64,000 nt of DNA from Wenyingzhuangia aestuarii (GCF_011927765.1 NZ_JAATJG010000005.1:124001-188000), one strand, 5' to 3'. Counted from the stretch's first letter, positions 35,683 to 44,677 are shown. The notes: generated by a model from the letters alone, not told the origin. Numbers and translations: made by a program.

Positions 35683-38472
35683 TTATATATTTAAAATATA
35701 ATCTGTTAAATTTTGTTCATTAGACAAATTCATTTTTTTCCTTAATCTATACCTCTTTACCTCAATACTCTTTGGGGAAATATTTAATAAAGGAGCAATT
35801 TCTTTAGATGATAGATTTAATCTTAAATAAGCACACAATCTTAAATCGTTAGATGTTAATGCAGGATGCATTGTTTTTGTTTTCTTGATAAAATCTTTAT
35901 CGGCATTATTAAAAGCTTCCTCAAACAACTTCCAATCATCAACATTATTTAAACTCTTATCTATAATATTTACTACGTTGTTAATGTTTTTCTGTTCTCC
36001 TTTTAACAATTCATCTTTTATAGTATTTAACAATTCGTTCTTTTTAATAATATTCATGGTAGAACTGGCCAATTCCTTACTTTTTAAATCAACATCTTCT
36101 TCTAGTTTTTGATTTTCTAAAAGTGTTAATCTTTTTTCATTTTCTAATTTGTGAAGTTCTATTTCTCTTTGTTTTCTTGCCAATAATCTTTTTTTCTGTT
36201 TGTTATAACTTCTTTTATACATAATGTGCATAAAAGCAGAAAATAACACAATTATAACAACGTATAGAAAAAGCATAGGAGTAGCTATATACCACGGTTG
36301 TTTAATTTTAAATCTATAAGTTTCTACATTACTTGTTAATACTCCATCTACTCTTGCTCTAATGGAAAGCTTATAGTTACCAAAAGGAATATTTTTTAAT
36401 AGAATATTACTATCATCAGACCAAGGACTCCAAAAATTACTTAAACCTTCTAACTTGTATTGATATTTTACTTGTGTATAATTATTAAAAACGGGAACAC
36501 TACAAGCAAACTCAAAATTATTGTCTTTGTTTTCAAATTTTAGTTCCTCATTTAAATTTACATTAACAGATTGATGGTTAAACGATGAGTTCTTAATTTG
36601 ATTAATTTGAACTCTATATTGTTTTTTCTTATCTAGTTTATTGGTGTTTAGAATAATATATCCGTTTGAATTCCCTAGTAAATAGGTGTTATCAGACAAA
36701 AAACTAATGTTTTCAAAACCAGTAGCTCCTTTTCTTAATTTTAAAGGGATAGAAATCCTTGTAATAATAGGTTTAGTGCTTAACCCACCTTGTTCTATGC
36801 AAATAATTTCTTTTTTAGAAAAGCCCCACAATTTATCATTAGGAATGGTGTTTACCAAAACTCCAGAAATATAGCTTCTGTTAGACCACAAACTTGATAA
36901 AACACTATCTTTTACAAAAACATCTTTATTAGTATTGTACTTATACACTCCTTTTTTATATGAGTACAAAATATGATTTTTGTATTTTAACAAGTCTGAG
37001 TGTAATCCTTTAGAAATATGACTAATAATAGAGATATTGGAAACCTGAGTTAATGCTTTATCTACAGTTAATTTATATACCCCCTTGTATTCGTGGTTTA
37101 CAAAAATGGTATGATCATTTAAAAATTCAAAAGATCTACTTGAAATATTAAATCCCTTAATTTTATTTTTTAATATCCATTGATTATTTATTTTATGGAA
37201 TACATATAATCCTGAATAATTACCTTGTATAAATGTATTGGCAGATAATGACTCTATTTTCCAAGTTCCATTAATATCACTTATTAAGTTAGCTTTAGTA
37301 CCTTCTACAACATAAGTTCCTGAATTATGACCACAAAAAAGTTCATTTCCAATTATTTTTAATTCCCAAACTTGCCCTCCAGTATTGGCTAGCATTTTAA
37401 AATCATCATTAGAATTATATGGTTTACTAAACAATCCTTGATTGGTTCCTAAATAAATTCTATCCTTATAAACTACCGATGTGTATACTGTTCCTATAAT
37501 TCCGTTTAAGTCTTTGTATACTTTAAAAGGAGTATTAATATCAATTACATTAATACCATCATCTAAACCTAGCCAAATATTATTCTCACTATCTTCAAAC
37601 AAACTTAATACGGTATTATTCCCTAAACCTTTTTTCTGGTTCATACTAAATGTAATCCCCTCTTTTTGATTGACAACAATTACTCCGTTTGAAATAGTTC
37701 CTAAAACTAAATTCCCGTTTCTTAACTTGTAACTACTATAAATAGTATAGGGTTTAATTTGCTTATTAACATTTCCTCCCCATTGTTTTAACTGTTTGTT
37801 TTTTAAAATGTAAATTCCATTATGATCTGTAATACAAACCAAGTTATTCTCTACTTTATGTAATCCAACAATAATGTTTTTTAGAATTATTTTATCGTTA
37901 GAAACCAATACAGGTTTTCCTTTTTCTAGTTTAAAAACACCTTTGTTTAATTCTTGATAATACAGTACACCATCTACCAAGTACATATGTAATATTTCCG
38001 TGGCAGATTCAATTAACTTGTACGTTCCTGTTTGTAAGTTATACAAGTATATTCTTTGCAATGATTGAAAAAGAACCCATCCTTCTACTTCTTCTATTTT
38101 CCAAAATTGCTCATCTTCTAACAATTCAATTTCATCAGATAAAGAAGTATAAATTAGTCTTCCTTTTAAATCTCTTTCCCAATATCCAAAACCATTGTAA
38201 AAACCACCATAAATCTTATCTCCAATAACATTAACAGATCTTAAAATAGTTTCGTTAGGAGTAGGGTACAACCTCCATGCAGCTCCATCAAACTCTAAAA
38301 GACCTTTATTATTTGCTACATAAACATGTTTATTTTTTCCTTGCGCAAAAGACCAATTCTGATTTTCTGCATTGTAATCTTTGGCAGTATAAATACTAAT
38401 AGGTGGTAATTCTTGTGAAAAAACAGTAGTTATAAAAAGTAAAAAAAAATAAATGGGGCTAAAAACGCGCAT
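35683..38472 (-). CDS. Propeller/Y_Y_Y membrane sensor with LuxR-type HTH (PUL2 regulator)
   Basis: A 929-aa one-protein sensor. I use the ATG at 38472, which places the signal peptide (ends near TVFSQ) at the true N-terminus; an ATG 27 bp upstream is possible. Order of domains: a periplasmic beta-propeller of Reg_prop-type repeats (about 20-640), a Y_Y_Y domain (about 650-722), one transmembrane helix (about 727-750), a coiled coil, and a LuxR-like HTH (about 863-929; it includes LSSKEIAPLLNISPKSIE). There is no histidine kinase or receiver domain, so it is not a hybrid two-component system. It lies upstream of, and in line with, PUL2 susC. Confidence 0.85.
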   Translation of the reverse strand: MRVFSPIYFFLLFITTVFSQELPPISIYTAKDYNAENQNWSFAQGKNKHVYVANNKGLLEFDGAAWRLYPTPNETILRSVNVIGDKIYGGFYNGFGYWERDLKGRLIYTSLSDEIELLEDEQFWKIEEVEGWVLFQSLQRIYLYNLQTGTYKLIESATEILHMYLVDGVLYYQELNKGVFKLEKGKPVLVSNDKIILKNIIVGLHKVENNLVCITDHNGIYILKNKQLKQWGGNVNKQIKPYTIYSSYKLRNGNLVLGTISNGVIVVNQKEGITFSMNQKKGLGNNTVLSLFEDSENNIWLGLDDGINVIDINTPFKVYKDLNGIIGTVYTSVVYKDRIYLGTNQGLFSKPYNSNDDFKMLANTGGQVWELKIIGNELFCGHNSGTYVVEGTKANLISDINGTWKIESLSANTFIQGNYSGLYVFHKINNQWILKNKIKGFNISSRSFEFLNDHTIFVNHEYKGVYKLTVDKALTQVSNISIISHISKGLHSDLLKYKNHILYSYKKGVYKYNTNKDVFVKDSVLSSLWSNRSYISGVLVNTIPNDKLWGFSKKEIICIEQGGLSTKPIITRISIPLKLRKGATGFENISFLSDNTYLLGNSNGYIILNTNKLDKKKQYRVQINQIKNSSFNHQSVNVNLNEELKFENKDNNFEFACSVPVFNNYTQVKYQYKLEGLSNFWSPWSDDSNILLKNIPFGNYKLSIRARVDGVLTSNVETYRFKIKQPWYIATPMLFLYVVIIVLFSAFMHIMYKRSYNKQKKRLLARKQREIELHKLENEKRLTLLENQKLEEDVDLKSKELASSTMNIIKKNELLNTIKDELLKGEQKNINNVVNIIDKSLNNVDDWKLFEEAFNNADKDFIKKTKTMHPALTSNDLRLCAYLRLNLSSKEIAPLLNISPKSIEVKRYRLRKKMNLSNEQNLTDYILNI

Positions 38473-38507
38473 ATTTTTGGTTGTTTTATGTAAAAACAAG
38501 TTAAAAA

Positions 38508-38536
38508 AAAAAGAGCAACATACCGTAGCTCTTTTT
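38508..38536 (-). terminator. Terminator of the persulfide dioxygenase-rhodanese operon
   Basis: A 9-bp inverted repeat (38508-38516 / 38528-38536, arm AAAAAGAGC) with an 11-nt loop and a long minus-strand T run. It lies 25 bp after the rhodanese stop codon. Confidence 0.75.
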
Positions 38537-38560
38537 CTTTTTAATAATTATTTGGAACGT

Positions 38561-38941
38561 CTATTTATTCCACTCCAAATAACCTCCTTTTAAATCGTAA
38601 ATATGTGTATATCCGTTTTTGATCATTTGATTTAAAGCTTTTAAACTTCTTTTACCAGAACGACAATAAATATACGTTGGCCTATTTTTATCTAAAGTCT
38701 CTATTTGTTGTTTAAAATTACTTTGCGATAAGACATCCATATTTATAGCTTTTGGAATATGACCTGATTTGTATTCATTAGCTGTTCTAACATCTATTAA
38801 CTGAATTTTACCTTCTGAAATAGCTTGTTTAAATTCAGCCACAGACAATCTATAGTTCTTAAGTTTTTGAGCCGTTACTTTTTGCATAACTACCCAACCA
38901 ACTAAAACAACTGTAATTGCTACATATACTATTGTTTTCAT
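38561..38941 (-). CDS. Membrane-anchored single-domain rhodanese
   Basis: A 126-aa sulfurtransferase with one N-terminal transmembrane helix (about 4-20) and a rhodanese domain (about 32-125). The catalytic cysteine is C93 in the loop CRSGKRS, preceded by the LIDVRTANEY motif (48-57). It should transfer sulfane sulfur between thiosulfate or persulfide and an acceptor, probably on the periplasmic face. It starts 3 bp after the dioxygenase gene, so the two are co-expressed. Confidence 0.9.
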   Translation of the reverse strand: MKTIVYVAITVVLVGWVVMQKVTAQKLKNYRLSVAEFKQAISEGKIQLIDVRTANEYKSGHIPKAINMDVLSQSNFKQQIETLDKNRPTYIYCRSGKRSLKALNQMIKNGYTHIYDLKGGYLEWNK

Positions 38942-38944
38942 AGT

Positions 38945-40351
38945 TTATAACGTTGACGGACAAACATAGTCCGTTGTTTTTAACTTAGATTCTTTAATTT
39001 TAGCAAATCCTCCTATAACATCTACAAAATTATGAATCCCTCTACTTTTAAGAATAGAAGCTGCAATTACACTTCTATACCCTCCTCCACAGTGGATGTA
39101 AAAATTACTTGTTGATGGAAATTTATCTAAATGATTATTTAAATCATCCAAAGGAGTATTTTTGGCTATAACCATTCTTTCAGATAAAAACTCACTATTT
39201 TTTCTTACATCAAAAACAGGTGTAGCTTCTGTAATAATAGTTTCTAAAGCATCTGCTGTAATTTGTCTAACCACATCGTATTCTCTACCCGATTTTACCC
39301 AAGCATCAAAACCTCCTTTTAAATATCCTAAAGTATTATCAAAACCTACACGAGACAAACGTGTAATAGTTTCCTCTTCTCTACCTTCTGGAATTACCAA
39401 AACAATAGGTTGTTTAACATCACCAATTAATGCTCCTACCCAAGGTGCAAAACTACCATCAATACCAATAAATATAGATTGAGGAATATGTCCTTTGGCA
39501 AAATCGTCTTGAGATCTAACATCTAATACCAAGGCACCTGCTTCATTTGCTAAATGCTCTAATTCATCTGCACTTAACTCATGCGTTCCATGTGCAATAA
39601 CCTCAGCAATATCTTCATACCCCTCTTTATTCATTTTAACGTTTAAAGGAAAATATTGAGGTGGTGGCAACAAACCATCAGTTACTTCTTTTACAAATTC
39701 AGCTTTGGTCATATCTGCTCTTAAAGCATAATTATTCTCTTTTTGATCTCCTAAAGTTCCTTTGGTTTCTTTACTTAAATTTTTACCACAAGCAGAACCT
39801 GCTCCATGGCCAGGATAAATAATTAAATCGTTAGAAAGAGGCATTATTTTAGTTCGTAAACTATCGTATAAAATAGCGGCTAAATCATCTTGAGTCATAT
39901 CCGCAGCTTTTTGAGCCAAATCGGGTCTACCAACATCTCCTAAGAACAAAGTATCTCCCGTAAACAAAGCATAATCAGCCCCATTTTCATCTCTTAATAA
40001 ATATGTGGTAGATTCCATTGTATGCCCTGGTGTGTGTATAGCCACAATGGTAATTTTACCTAATTTAAATTTTTGATTATCTTTTGCAATAATGGCATCA
40101 AAAGTAGGATTGGCATTAGGTCCATATACAATAGGTGCTCCTGTTTTTTTAGACAAGGTAACATGACCACTCACAAAATCTGCATGAAAATGTGTTTCTA
40201 AAATATATTTTATAGTAGCCTTATTTTTAGATGCCATTTCTATATAAGGTTGCACCTCTCTTAATGGATCTATAATAGCTACCTCTCCTTCACTTTCTAT
40301 ATAATAAGCTCCTTGAGCCAAACATCCTGTATAAATTTGTTCTATTTTCAT
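38945..40351 (-). CDS. Persulfide-dioxygenase-like metallo-beta-lactamase fused to two rhodanese domains
   Basis: A 468-aa cytoplasmic protein. The start at 40351 is preferred over upstream ATGs (e.g. 40480), which would run back across the sulP stop codon. The ETHE1/Blh-type domain (1-230) has THFHADF (H54, H56, D58), H110, D133 and H182 as iron ligands. Rhodanese domain 1 (about 265-357) has no cysteine at its active loop (VIPEGREEET), so it is probably inactive. Domain 2 (about 365-468) keeps C421 in HCGGGYRS. Expected reaction: oxidation of glutathione-type persulfide to sulfite. The promoter carries a Crp-type site. Confidence 0.88.
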   Translation of the reverse strand: MKIEQIYTGCLAQGAYYIESEGEVAIIDPLREVQPYIEMASKNKATIKYILETHFHADFVSGHVTLSKKTGAPIVYGPNANPTFDAIIAKDNQKFKLGKITIVAIHTPGHTMESTTYLLRDENGADYALFTGDTLFLGDVGRPDLAQKAADMTQDDLAAILYDSLRTKIMPLSNDLIIYPGHGAGSACGKNLSKETKGTLGDQKENNYALRADMTKAEFVKEVTDGLLPPPQYFPLNVKMNKEGYEDIAEVIAHGTHELSADELEHLANEAGALVLDVRSQDDFAKGHIPQSIFIGIDGSFAPWVGALIGDVKQPIVLVIPEGREEETITRLSRVGFDNTLGYLKGGFDAWVKSGREYDVVRQITADALETIITEATPVFDVRKNSEFLSERMVIAKNTPLDDLNNHLDKFPSTSNFYIHCGGGYRSVIAASILKSRGIHNFVDVIGGFAKIKESKLKTTDYVCPSTL

Positions 40352-40372
40352 TTCTTTATTTTTTATTCTATT

Positions 40373-40417
40373 CAAAATTAAAGCTATTTTAACTTCTCTA
40401 CAGTAACAATGGTTACA
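40373..40417 (-). promoter_or_regulatory. Promoter and Crp-type site of the dioxygenase-rhodanese operon
   Basis: On the minus strand: TGTAACCATTGTTACT (40402-40417) followed by the -7 box TAATTTTG (40373-40380). Centres are 33 bp apart, and the site centre is 58 bp from the start codon. It overlaps the sulP stop codon. Confidence 0.75.
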
Positions 40418-42140
40418 CTCTACGAACCGTTTGCTGACAAATTTTATTCTGTAAATCGTCTTTACAAATAATGCCATCAAAACAATCTACAGCCTCATAA
40501 GTTCTTACAAACAAGTTTTCTTTTCCTAACTCTTTTATCATTCCATTATTAAACAATACATCTCTTGTAGGACCAATGGCACCCGTAATAAAAAACTTTA
40601 TCTGTTGTTCTTTTAGACTTTGTATGTATTTAATTAACATGGCATTTGCACTACTATCTATATAACTAATAGATTCTGCATTTAAAATAACAGCTTTTAA
40701 AGTTTCCTTTTTTTGAGTAACCAATCCTTCTAGTGTTTTCTTAAAAAAATCTTTATTTCCAAAAAATAACTGGGCATCAAAACGAATAATTAACAAATCG
40801 TCTCTGTGTTTTACTTGCTCATGAAATCTCTCTACATTTTTAAAATAATTGCTTCCTTCTATTCTTGCCAACACTGCAATATGAGGTTGTGATGTTCTGT
40901 AAATCATCAACACCAAAGAAGCCATAATTCCTACCAATATTCCCTGAGTAATTCCTATAAATAAAGTGATGATGAATGTAGTAATTAACAAGAAAAATTC
41001 ATCTCTATTTTGATTCCATAATTGAACAGGCAATTTAAAATCGATTAAATTATATACGGCCACCATAATCATAGATGCCAATACTGCACTAGGTAAATAA
41101 TAAAACAACGGCGTTAAAAACAATAAGGTTAAGCCAATAACAATGGTACTTACTATACTTGAAATTCCTGTATGTGCACCTGCTTGATTGTTTACAGCTG
41201 TTCTAGAAAATCCTCCTGTGGTTGGATAAGATTGAAAAAAAGATCCTACAATGTTAGATGTTCCCAAAGCCACCAATTCTTGATTGGCATCTACTTTATA
41301 ATTATCTTCATTTTCTTCTAAAGATTTAGATACAGAAATAGCCTCCATATAAGCCACCAAAGCTAAGGTTAACGCCAAAGGTGTTAATTTAGACAAAGGA
41401 ATATTATTAAAATCTGGAACTTTTAAAGAAGGCAATCCTTTAGGGATATCTCCTACAATTTTTACTCCCAAATCCTGTAAATTAAATAGATAAACTACTA
41501 GTGTTCCTAAAAGCACCACTACCAAAGCCGATGGAATTTTGGGTACATATTTCTTTAAAAGCACAATAGTTACAATTCCTAAAAAGCTAATTAACAAGGT
41601 AACTAAATGTGTTTCTGTAATGTGTGTAAAAACTTGTTCTATTAAGAAGTGTAACTTAGAGTTTCCTTGAATGGAGATTCCTAAAAAGTGTTTTAACTGA
41701 CTTAATCCTATAACAATAGCAGCTGCAGATGTAAATCCACTAATAACGGGTTTTGATAAAAAATTAACCAAAAACCCCAATCGTAGAATTCCCAATAACA
41801 ATTGAAAAAGCCCCATAAATAAAGACAAGAATATTGCCATGGCAATATAATTATCTAAGCCCGTAATGCTTAAAGCTCCTAAACTGGCTGCTACCAATAG
41901 AGAGTCCATAGCTACAGGTCCTACAGACAATTGTCTGGAAGTTCCCATAACAGCATACACTACTTGTGGCATTAATGCAGCATATAGTCCAAAAACTGGA
42001 GGTAAACCTGCTATCATGGCATAAGCCATACCTTGCGGAATTAATAAAATTCCAACGGTAATACCTGCCATAACATCTCCATACAGAAATGCTTTTTTAT
42101 AGGTGGGTATCCAGCTTAAAATGGGAAAGTATTGTTTCAT
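40413..42140 (-). CDS. SulP-family anion transporter with STAS domain
   Basis: A 575-aa inner-membrane transporter of the SLC26/SulP family. It opens with a cytoplasmic segment, then GDVMAGITVGILLIPQGMAYA, has about 10-14 transmembrane segments and the SulP signature region near RQLSVGPVA, and ends in a STAS domain (about 445-560) containing DSSANAML. Probable cargo is sulfate or sulfite; bicarbonate and other anions are alternatives. I start at 42140, not 42164, because the position of the promoter and of MKQYFPIL fits family members. It probably exports sulfite or sulfate formed by the dioxygenase pathway. Confidence 0.9.
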   Translation of the reverse strand: MKQYFPILSWIPTYKKAFLYGDVMAGITVGILLIPQGMAYAMIAGLPPVFGLYAALMPQVVYAVMGTSRQLSVGPVAMDSLLVAASLGALSITGLDNYIAMAIFLSLFMGLFQLLLGILRLGFLVNFLSKPVISGFTSAAAIVIGLSQLKHFLGISIQGNSKLHFLIEQVFTHITETHLVTLLISFLGIVTIVLLKKYVPKIPSALVVVLLGTLVVYLFNLQDLGVKIVGDIPKGLPSLKVPDFNNIPLSKLTPLALTLALVAYMEAISVSKSLEENEDNYKVDANQELVALGTSNIVGSFFQSYPTTGGFSRTAVNNQAGAHTGISSIVSTIVIGLTLLFLTPLFYYLPSAVLASMIMVAVYNLIDFKLPVQLWNQNRDEFFLLITTFIITLFIGITQGILVGIMASLVLMIYRTSQPHIAVLARIEGSNYFKNVERFHEQVKHRDDLLIIRFDAQLFFGNKDFFKKTLEGLVTQKKETLKAVILNAESISYIDSSANAMLIKYIQSLKEQQIKFFITGAIGPTRDVLFNNGMIKELGKENLFVRTYEAVDCFDGIICKDDLQNKICQQTVRRV

Positions 42141-42161
42141 AAAATTAAATAAGTAGAAGCA

Positions 42162-42206
42162 CAAAGCTAAGTGTAAGATAGCCCTTATACAGTAACAAAA
42201 GTTACA
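42162..42206 (-). promoter_or_regulatory. Promoter and Crp-type site of sulP
   Basis: On the minus strand: TGTAACTTTTGTTACT (42191-42206) followed by the -7 box TAGCTTTG (42162-42169). Centres are 33 bp apart and the site centre is 58 bp from the start codon, identical to the dioxygenase promoter. Confidence 0.75.
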
Positions 42207-42286
42207 CTAAAAAATTATGTAGATTACTTTGTATATATCAGCTAGATTGGGCATTTTTACACTTTTAAAACAAACACTACTTCAAC

Positions 42287-43516
42287 ATGGCAAAGGCACA
42301 AAAAGAAGTCATCTTATTAAAAGTTTCAGGTCAAGACAAACCTGGTGTAACCTCAGGGTTAACAGGAGTTCTAGCTCAATACAAAGCAAATATTTTAGAT
42401 ATTGGTCAAGCCGATATTCACGATACGCTATCCTTAGGAATGTTGTTTGAAGTTCCTGCAGGAAACGATTCTGCTCCTGTTTTAAAAGACTTGCTATTTA
42501 AAGCTTACGAACTTGACATTAAAGTTAAGTTTATTCCTATTTCTATTGAAGATTACGAAAACTGGGTAGATGCTCAAGGAAAACCTCGTTATATTGTTAC
42601 TCTTTTAGGAGAAACTTTAGCTGCAGCACAAGTATCGGCAGTTACAAAAGTAATGGCCGAAGAAAACTTAAACATTGATTCTATCAAACGTTTAACAGGT
42701 CGTACTTCTTTAATTAAAGAAAATGAGCAACCTCGTTCTTGTATTCAACTATCCGTTAGAGGAGAAGTAAATAATAAAGAAGCCATGACTGCTAAATTCA
42801 TGGAAATTTCTAGAACCTTAAATGTAGATTTATCTTTTCAAGAAGATAATATTTATCGTAGAAACAGACGTTTGGTTTGTTTTGATATGGATTCTACTTT
42901 AATTCAGGCAGAAGTAATTGATAAATTGGCTGAATTGGCTGGTGTGGGTAAAGAAGTATCTGCTATTACAGAATCTGCAATGCGTGGTGAAATTGATTTT
43001 AACACCAGTTTTAAGAAACGTATGGCAATGTTAGAAGGATTAAGCGAAGATGTTTTACGCGAAGTTGCTGTAAACTTACCTATTACTAAAGGAGCGCACA
43101 GACTGTTTAAAGCTTTAAAATACTACGGATTTAAAACAGCTATTTTATCTGGAGGTTTTACTTATTTTGCTGAGTATTTACAAAAAGAATTAGGTATTGA
43201 TTATGTACACGCAAATCAATTAGAAATAAAAGACGGTGCTTTAACTGGTGGGTATTTAGGTGATATTGTTGATGGAAACAAAAAAGCAGAATTTTTAAAA
43301 GCTATTGCGAAAAAAGAAGGAATTCACTTAAACCAAACGATTGCTGTAGGTGATGGTGCTAACGATTTACCAATGTTAAACTTAGCTGGTTTAGGAATTG
43401 CTTTTCATGCAAAACCTAAAGTAAAAGAAAGTGCAGAAAGTTCTATTTCTAGTTTAGGATTAGATGGTGTTTTGTACTTACTAGGATACCACGATAGACA
43501 TATTGATTTATTATAA
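42287..43516 (+). CDS. serB: Phosphoserine phosphatase with N-terminal ACT domains
   Basis: A 409-aa HAD-superfamily enzyme of L-serine synthesis. Two ACT-like domains (about 7-85 and 100-185) precede the phosphatase domain, which has the nucleophile/acid pair D200/D202 in CFDMDSTLIQAE, the ILSGGFTYF motif and GDGANDLPML. ACT domains usually bind serine for feedback control. It is divergent from sulP and convergent with the Crp-type gene. A link to sulfur metabolism (serine to cysteine) is possible but not shown. Confidence 0.95.
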   Translation: MAKAQKEVILLKVSGQDKPGVTSGLTGVLAQYKANILDIGQADIHDTLSLGMLFEVPAGNDSAPVLKDLLFKAYELDIKVKFIPISIEDYENWVDAQGKPRYIVTLLGETLAAAQVSAVTKVMAEENLNIDSIKRLTGRTSLIKENEQPRSCIQLSVRGEVNNKEAMTAKFMEISRTLNVDLSFQEDNIYRRNRRLVCFDMDSTLIQAEVIDKLAELAGVGKEVSAITESAMRGEIDFNTSFKKRMAMLEGLSEDVLREVAVNLPITKGAHRLFKALKYYGFKTAILSGGFTYFAEYLQKELGIDYVHANQLEIKDGALTGGYLGDIVDGNKKAEFLKAIAKKEGIHLNQTIAVGDGANDLPMLNLAGLGIAFHAKPKVKESAESSISSLGLDGVLYLLGYHDRHIDLL

Positions 43517-43531
43517 AAAAACACATAACTA

Positions 43532-43569
43532 AAAAAAGACCGTTTAAATTACTTTAAACGGTCTTTTTT
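43532..43569. terminator. Bidirectional terminator between serB and the Crp-type gene
   Basis: A 17-bp perfect inverted repeat (43532-43548 / 43553-43569, arm includes GACCGTTTAAA) with a TTAC loop and A/T runs on both flanks. Confidence 0.88.
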
Positions 43570-43570
43570 A

Positions 43571-44197
43571 TTACAATAATTCTAAAGAGTTTCTGTTTAA
43601 AACTAATACTTTGTTAGTTTCTAATTTTTTTAACAATCTACTTATCACCACTCTTGATGTATGCAGTTCATACGCTATTTCTTGATGTGTGCTTTTAATT
43701 AACTTAGTTCCTGTTACCGCAACTTTGTCTTTTAAATACTTTAACAATCGCTCATCCATTTTTTTAAAAGCAATGTTATCTACGGTTTCTAACAACTCCA
43801 TTAATCTATTGTGATAACTATCTAACACAAAATTTCTCCACGATTTGTAAGTTCCTATCCATTCGTCCATTTTATCAATAGGAATCATGACCAATTTGGT
43901 ATCTAGCTCGGCAACCGCTTTAATTTCACTCTTCTTATTTCCAGTACAACAACTCATCGTCATTGCACAAGTATCTCCTTTTTCTAAGAAATACAGTAGT
44001 AATTCATCACCATCATCATCTTCTCTTAAAATTTTAATAGCTCCATCTATTAACAATGGCATCGATTTAATGTATTGACCAATATTCATAATAGTAGTAC
44101 CTGCAGGAACTTCTTTAATAGTTCCTACTCTACTAATTTCTTCTAACAACTCTTTTTCAAAAATGTAACTATAATGTAATTCTAACTCTGTTAACAT
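43571..44197 (-). CDS. Crp/Fnr-family regulator, probable activator of the sulfur genes
   Basis: A 208-aa Crp/Fnr protein: an N-terminal beta-roll (about 15-115), a dimerisation helix (about 117-145) and a winged HTH (about 150-208) with recognition segment TSRVVISRLLKKLE (180-193), which keeps the SR pair typical of Fnr-like readers. Cysteines C77, C83 and C84 lie in TCAMTMSCCTG near the beta-roll and could sense redox or sulfane sulfur. It lies next to serB and sulP, near two of the three GTAAC-N4-GTTAC promoters, so it is the best candidate regulator. The related gene at 20-595 is the alternative. Confidence 0.85.
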   Translation of the reverse strand: MLTELELHYSYIFEKELLEEISRVGTIKEVPAGTTIMNIGQYIKSMPLLIDGAIKILREDDDGDELLLYFLEKGDTCAMTMSCCTGNKKSEIKAVAELDTKLVMIPIDKMDEWIGTYKSWRNFVLDSYHNRLMELLETVDNIAFKKMDERLLKYLKDKVAVTGTKLIKSTHQEIAYELHTSRVVISRLLKKLETNKVLVLNRNSLELL

Positions 44198-44390
44198 AGG
44201 CTGTTTTTAATTCGCACTTAAAAATACTTAATTATATGCTAGCACCACAAAACTGTTGCAAAAACATAGAAAAGATATTTACACCCGTGATAAAAAGATG
44301 AAACTAACCTGTTAAAACACAGCTTGGTTACTGTCAGTGTTTTATAGCTTTACTACATGAAATATTACTAACATTTAAACATTCAAAATT

Positions 44391-44585
44391 ATGAAGTATT
44401 TAAACAAGAACATCGAAGAAATTGGAAAAAGAGCTAATGAAAAATCATTAGTAAATCGTTCAACATCATGTGGTATATTTCAAAATCATGATTACAACAG
44501 TCCTGCTGTTAAAAACTCTCTTTTAAGCAGCAGACCTAATACATCTAATGAAAAAGAAAACTCTTTGAATCATCTTTTTATGTAA
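44391..44585 (+). CDS. Small peptide A of a three-member tandem paralogous family
   Basis: A 64-aa peptide beginning MKYLNKNIEEIGKR, with SLVNRS at 19-24 and TSCGIFQ at 25-31, then HDY. These positions coincide with peptides B (44678) and C (44904): same start pattern, SLV at 19-21 and IF at 29-30. There is no signal peptide or membrane helix. The C-terminal part (about 36-64) is Ser/Asn-rich and not conserved. A conserved leader-like half with a variable tail recalls precursor peptides, but no modification enzyme is encoded nearby. Function unknown. Confidence 0.7.
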   Translation: MKYLNKNIEEIGKRANEKSLVNRSTSCGIFQNHDYNSPAVKNSLLSSRPNTSNEKENSLNHLFM

Positions 44586-44677
44586 GCTTACTGCTTGCAT
44601 AAAAAGTTATTCAATACACTTTCTAAAAACGAAAACAACTACAAGTAATTATTAACAATATTTAAAACATTTGAACT

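Noticed and set aside
35683-38472. Hybrid two-component system for the PUL2 regulator
   Set aside because: The propeller and Y_Y_Y domain are typical, but histidine kinase and receiver domains are absent.
40352-40480. Longer N-terminus for the persulfide dioxygenase
   Set aside because: It would overlap the sulP 3' end and lie across the Crp-type site and -7 box; homology starts at MKIEQIYTG.
44310-44345. A fourth GTAAC-N4-GTTAC site near the Crp-type gene
   Set aside because: GGTTAC occurs but has no GTAAC partner at the right spacing, so autoregulation through this site is not supported.
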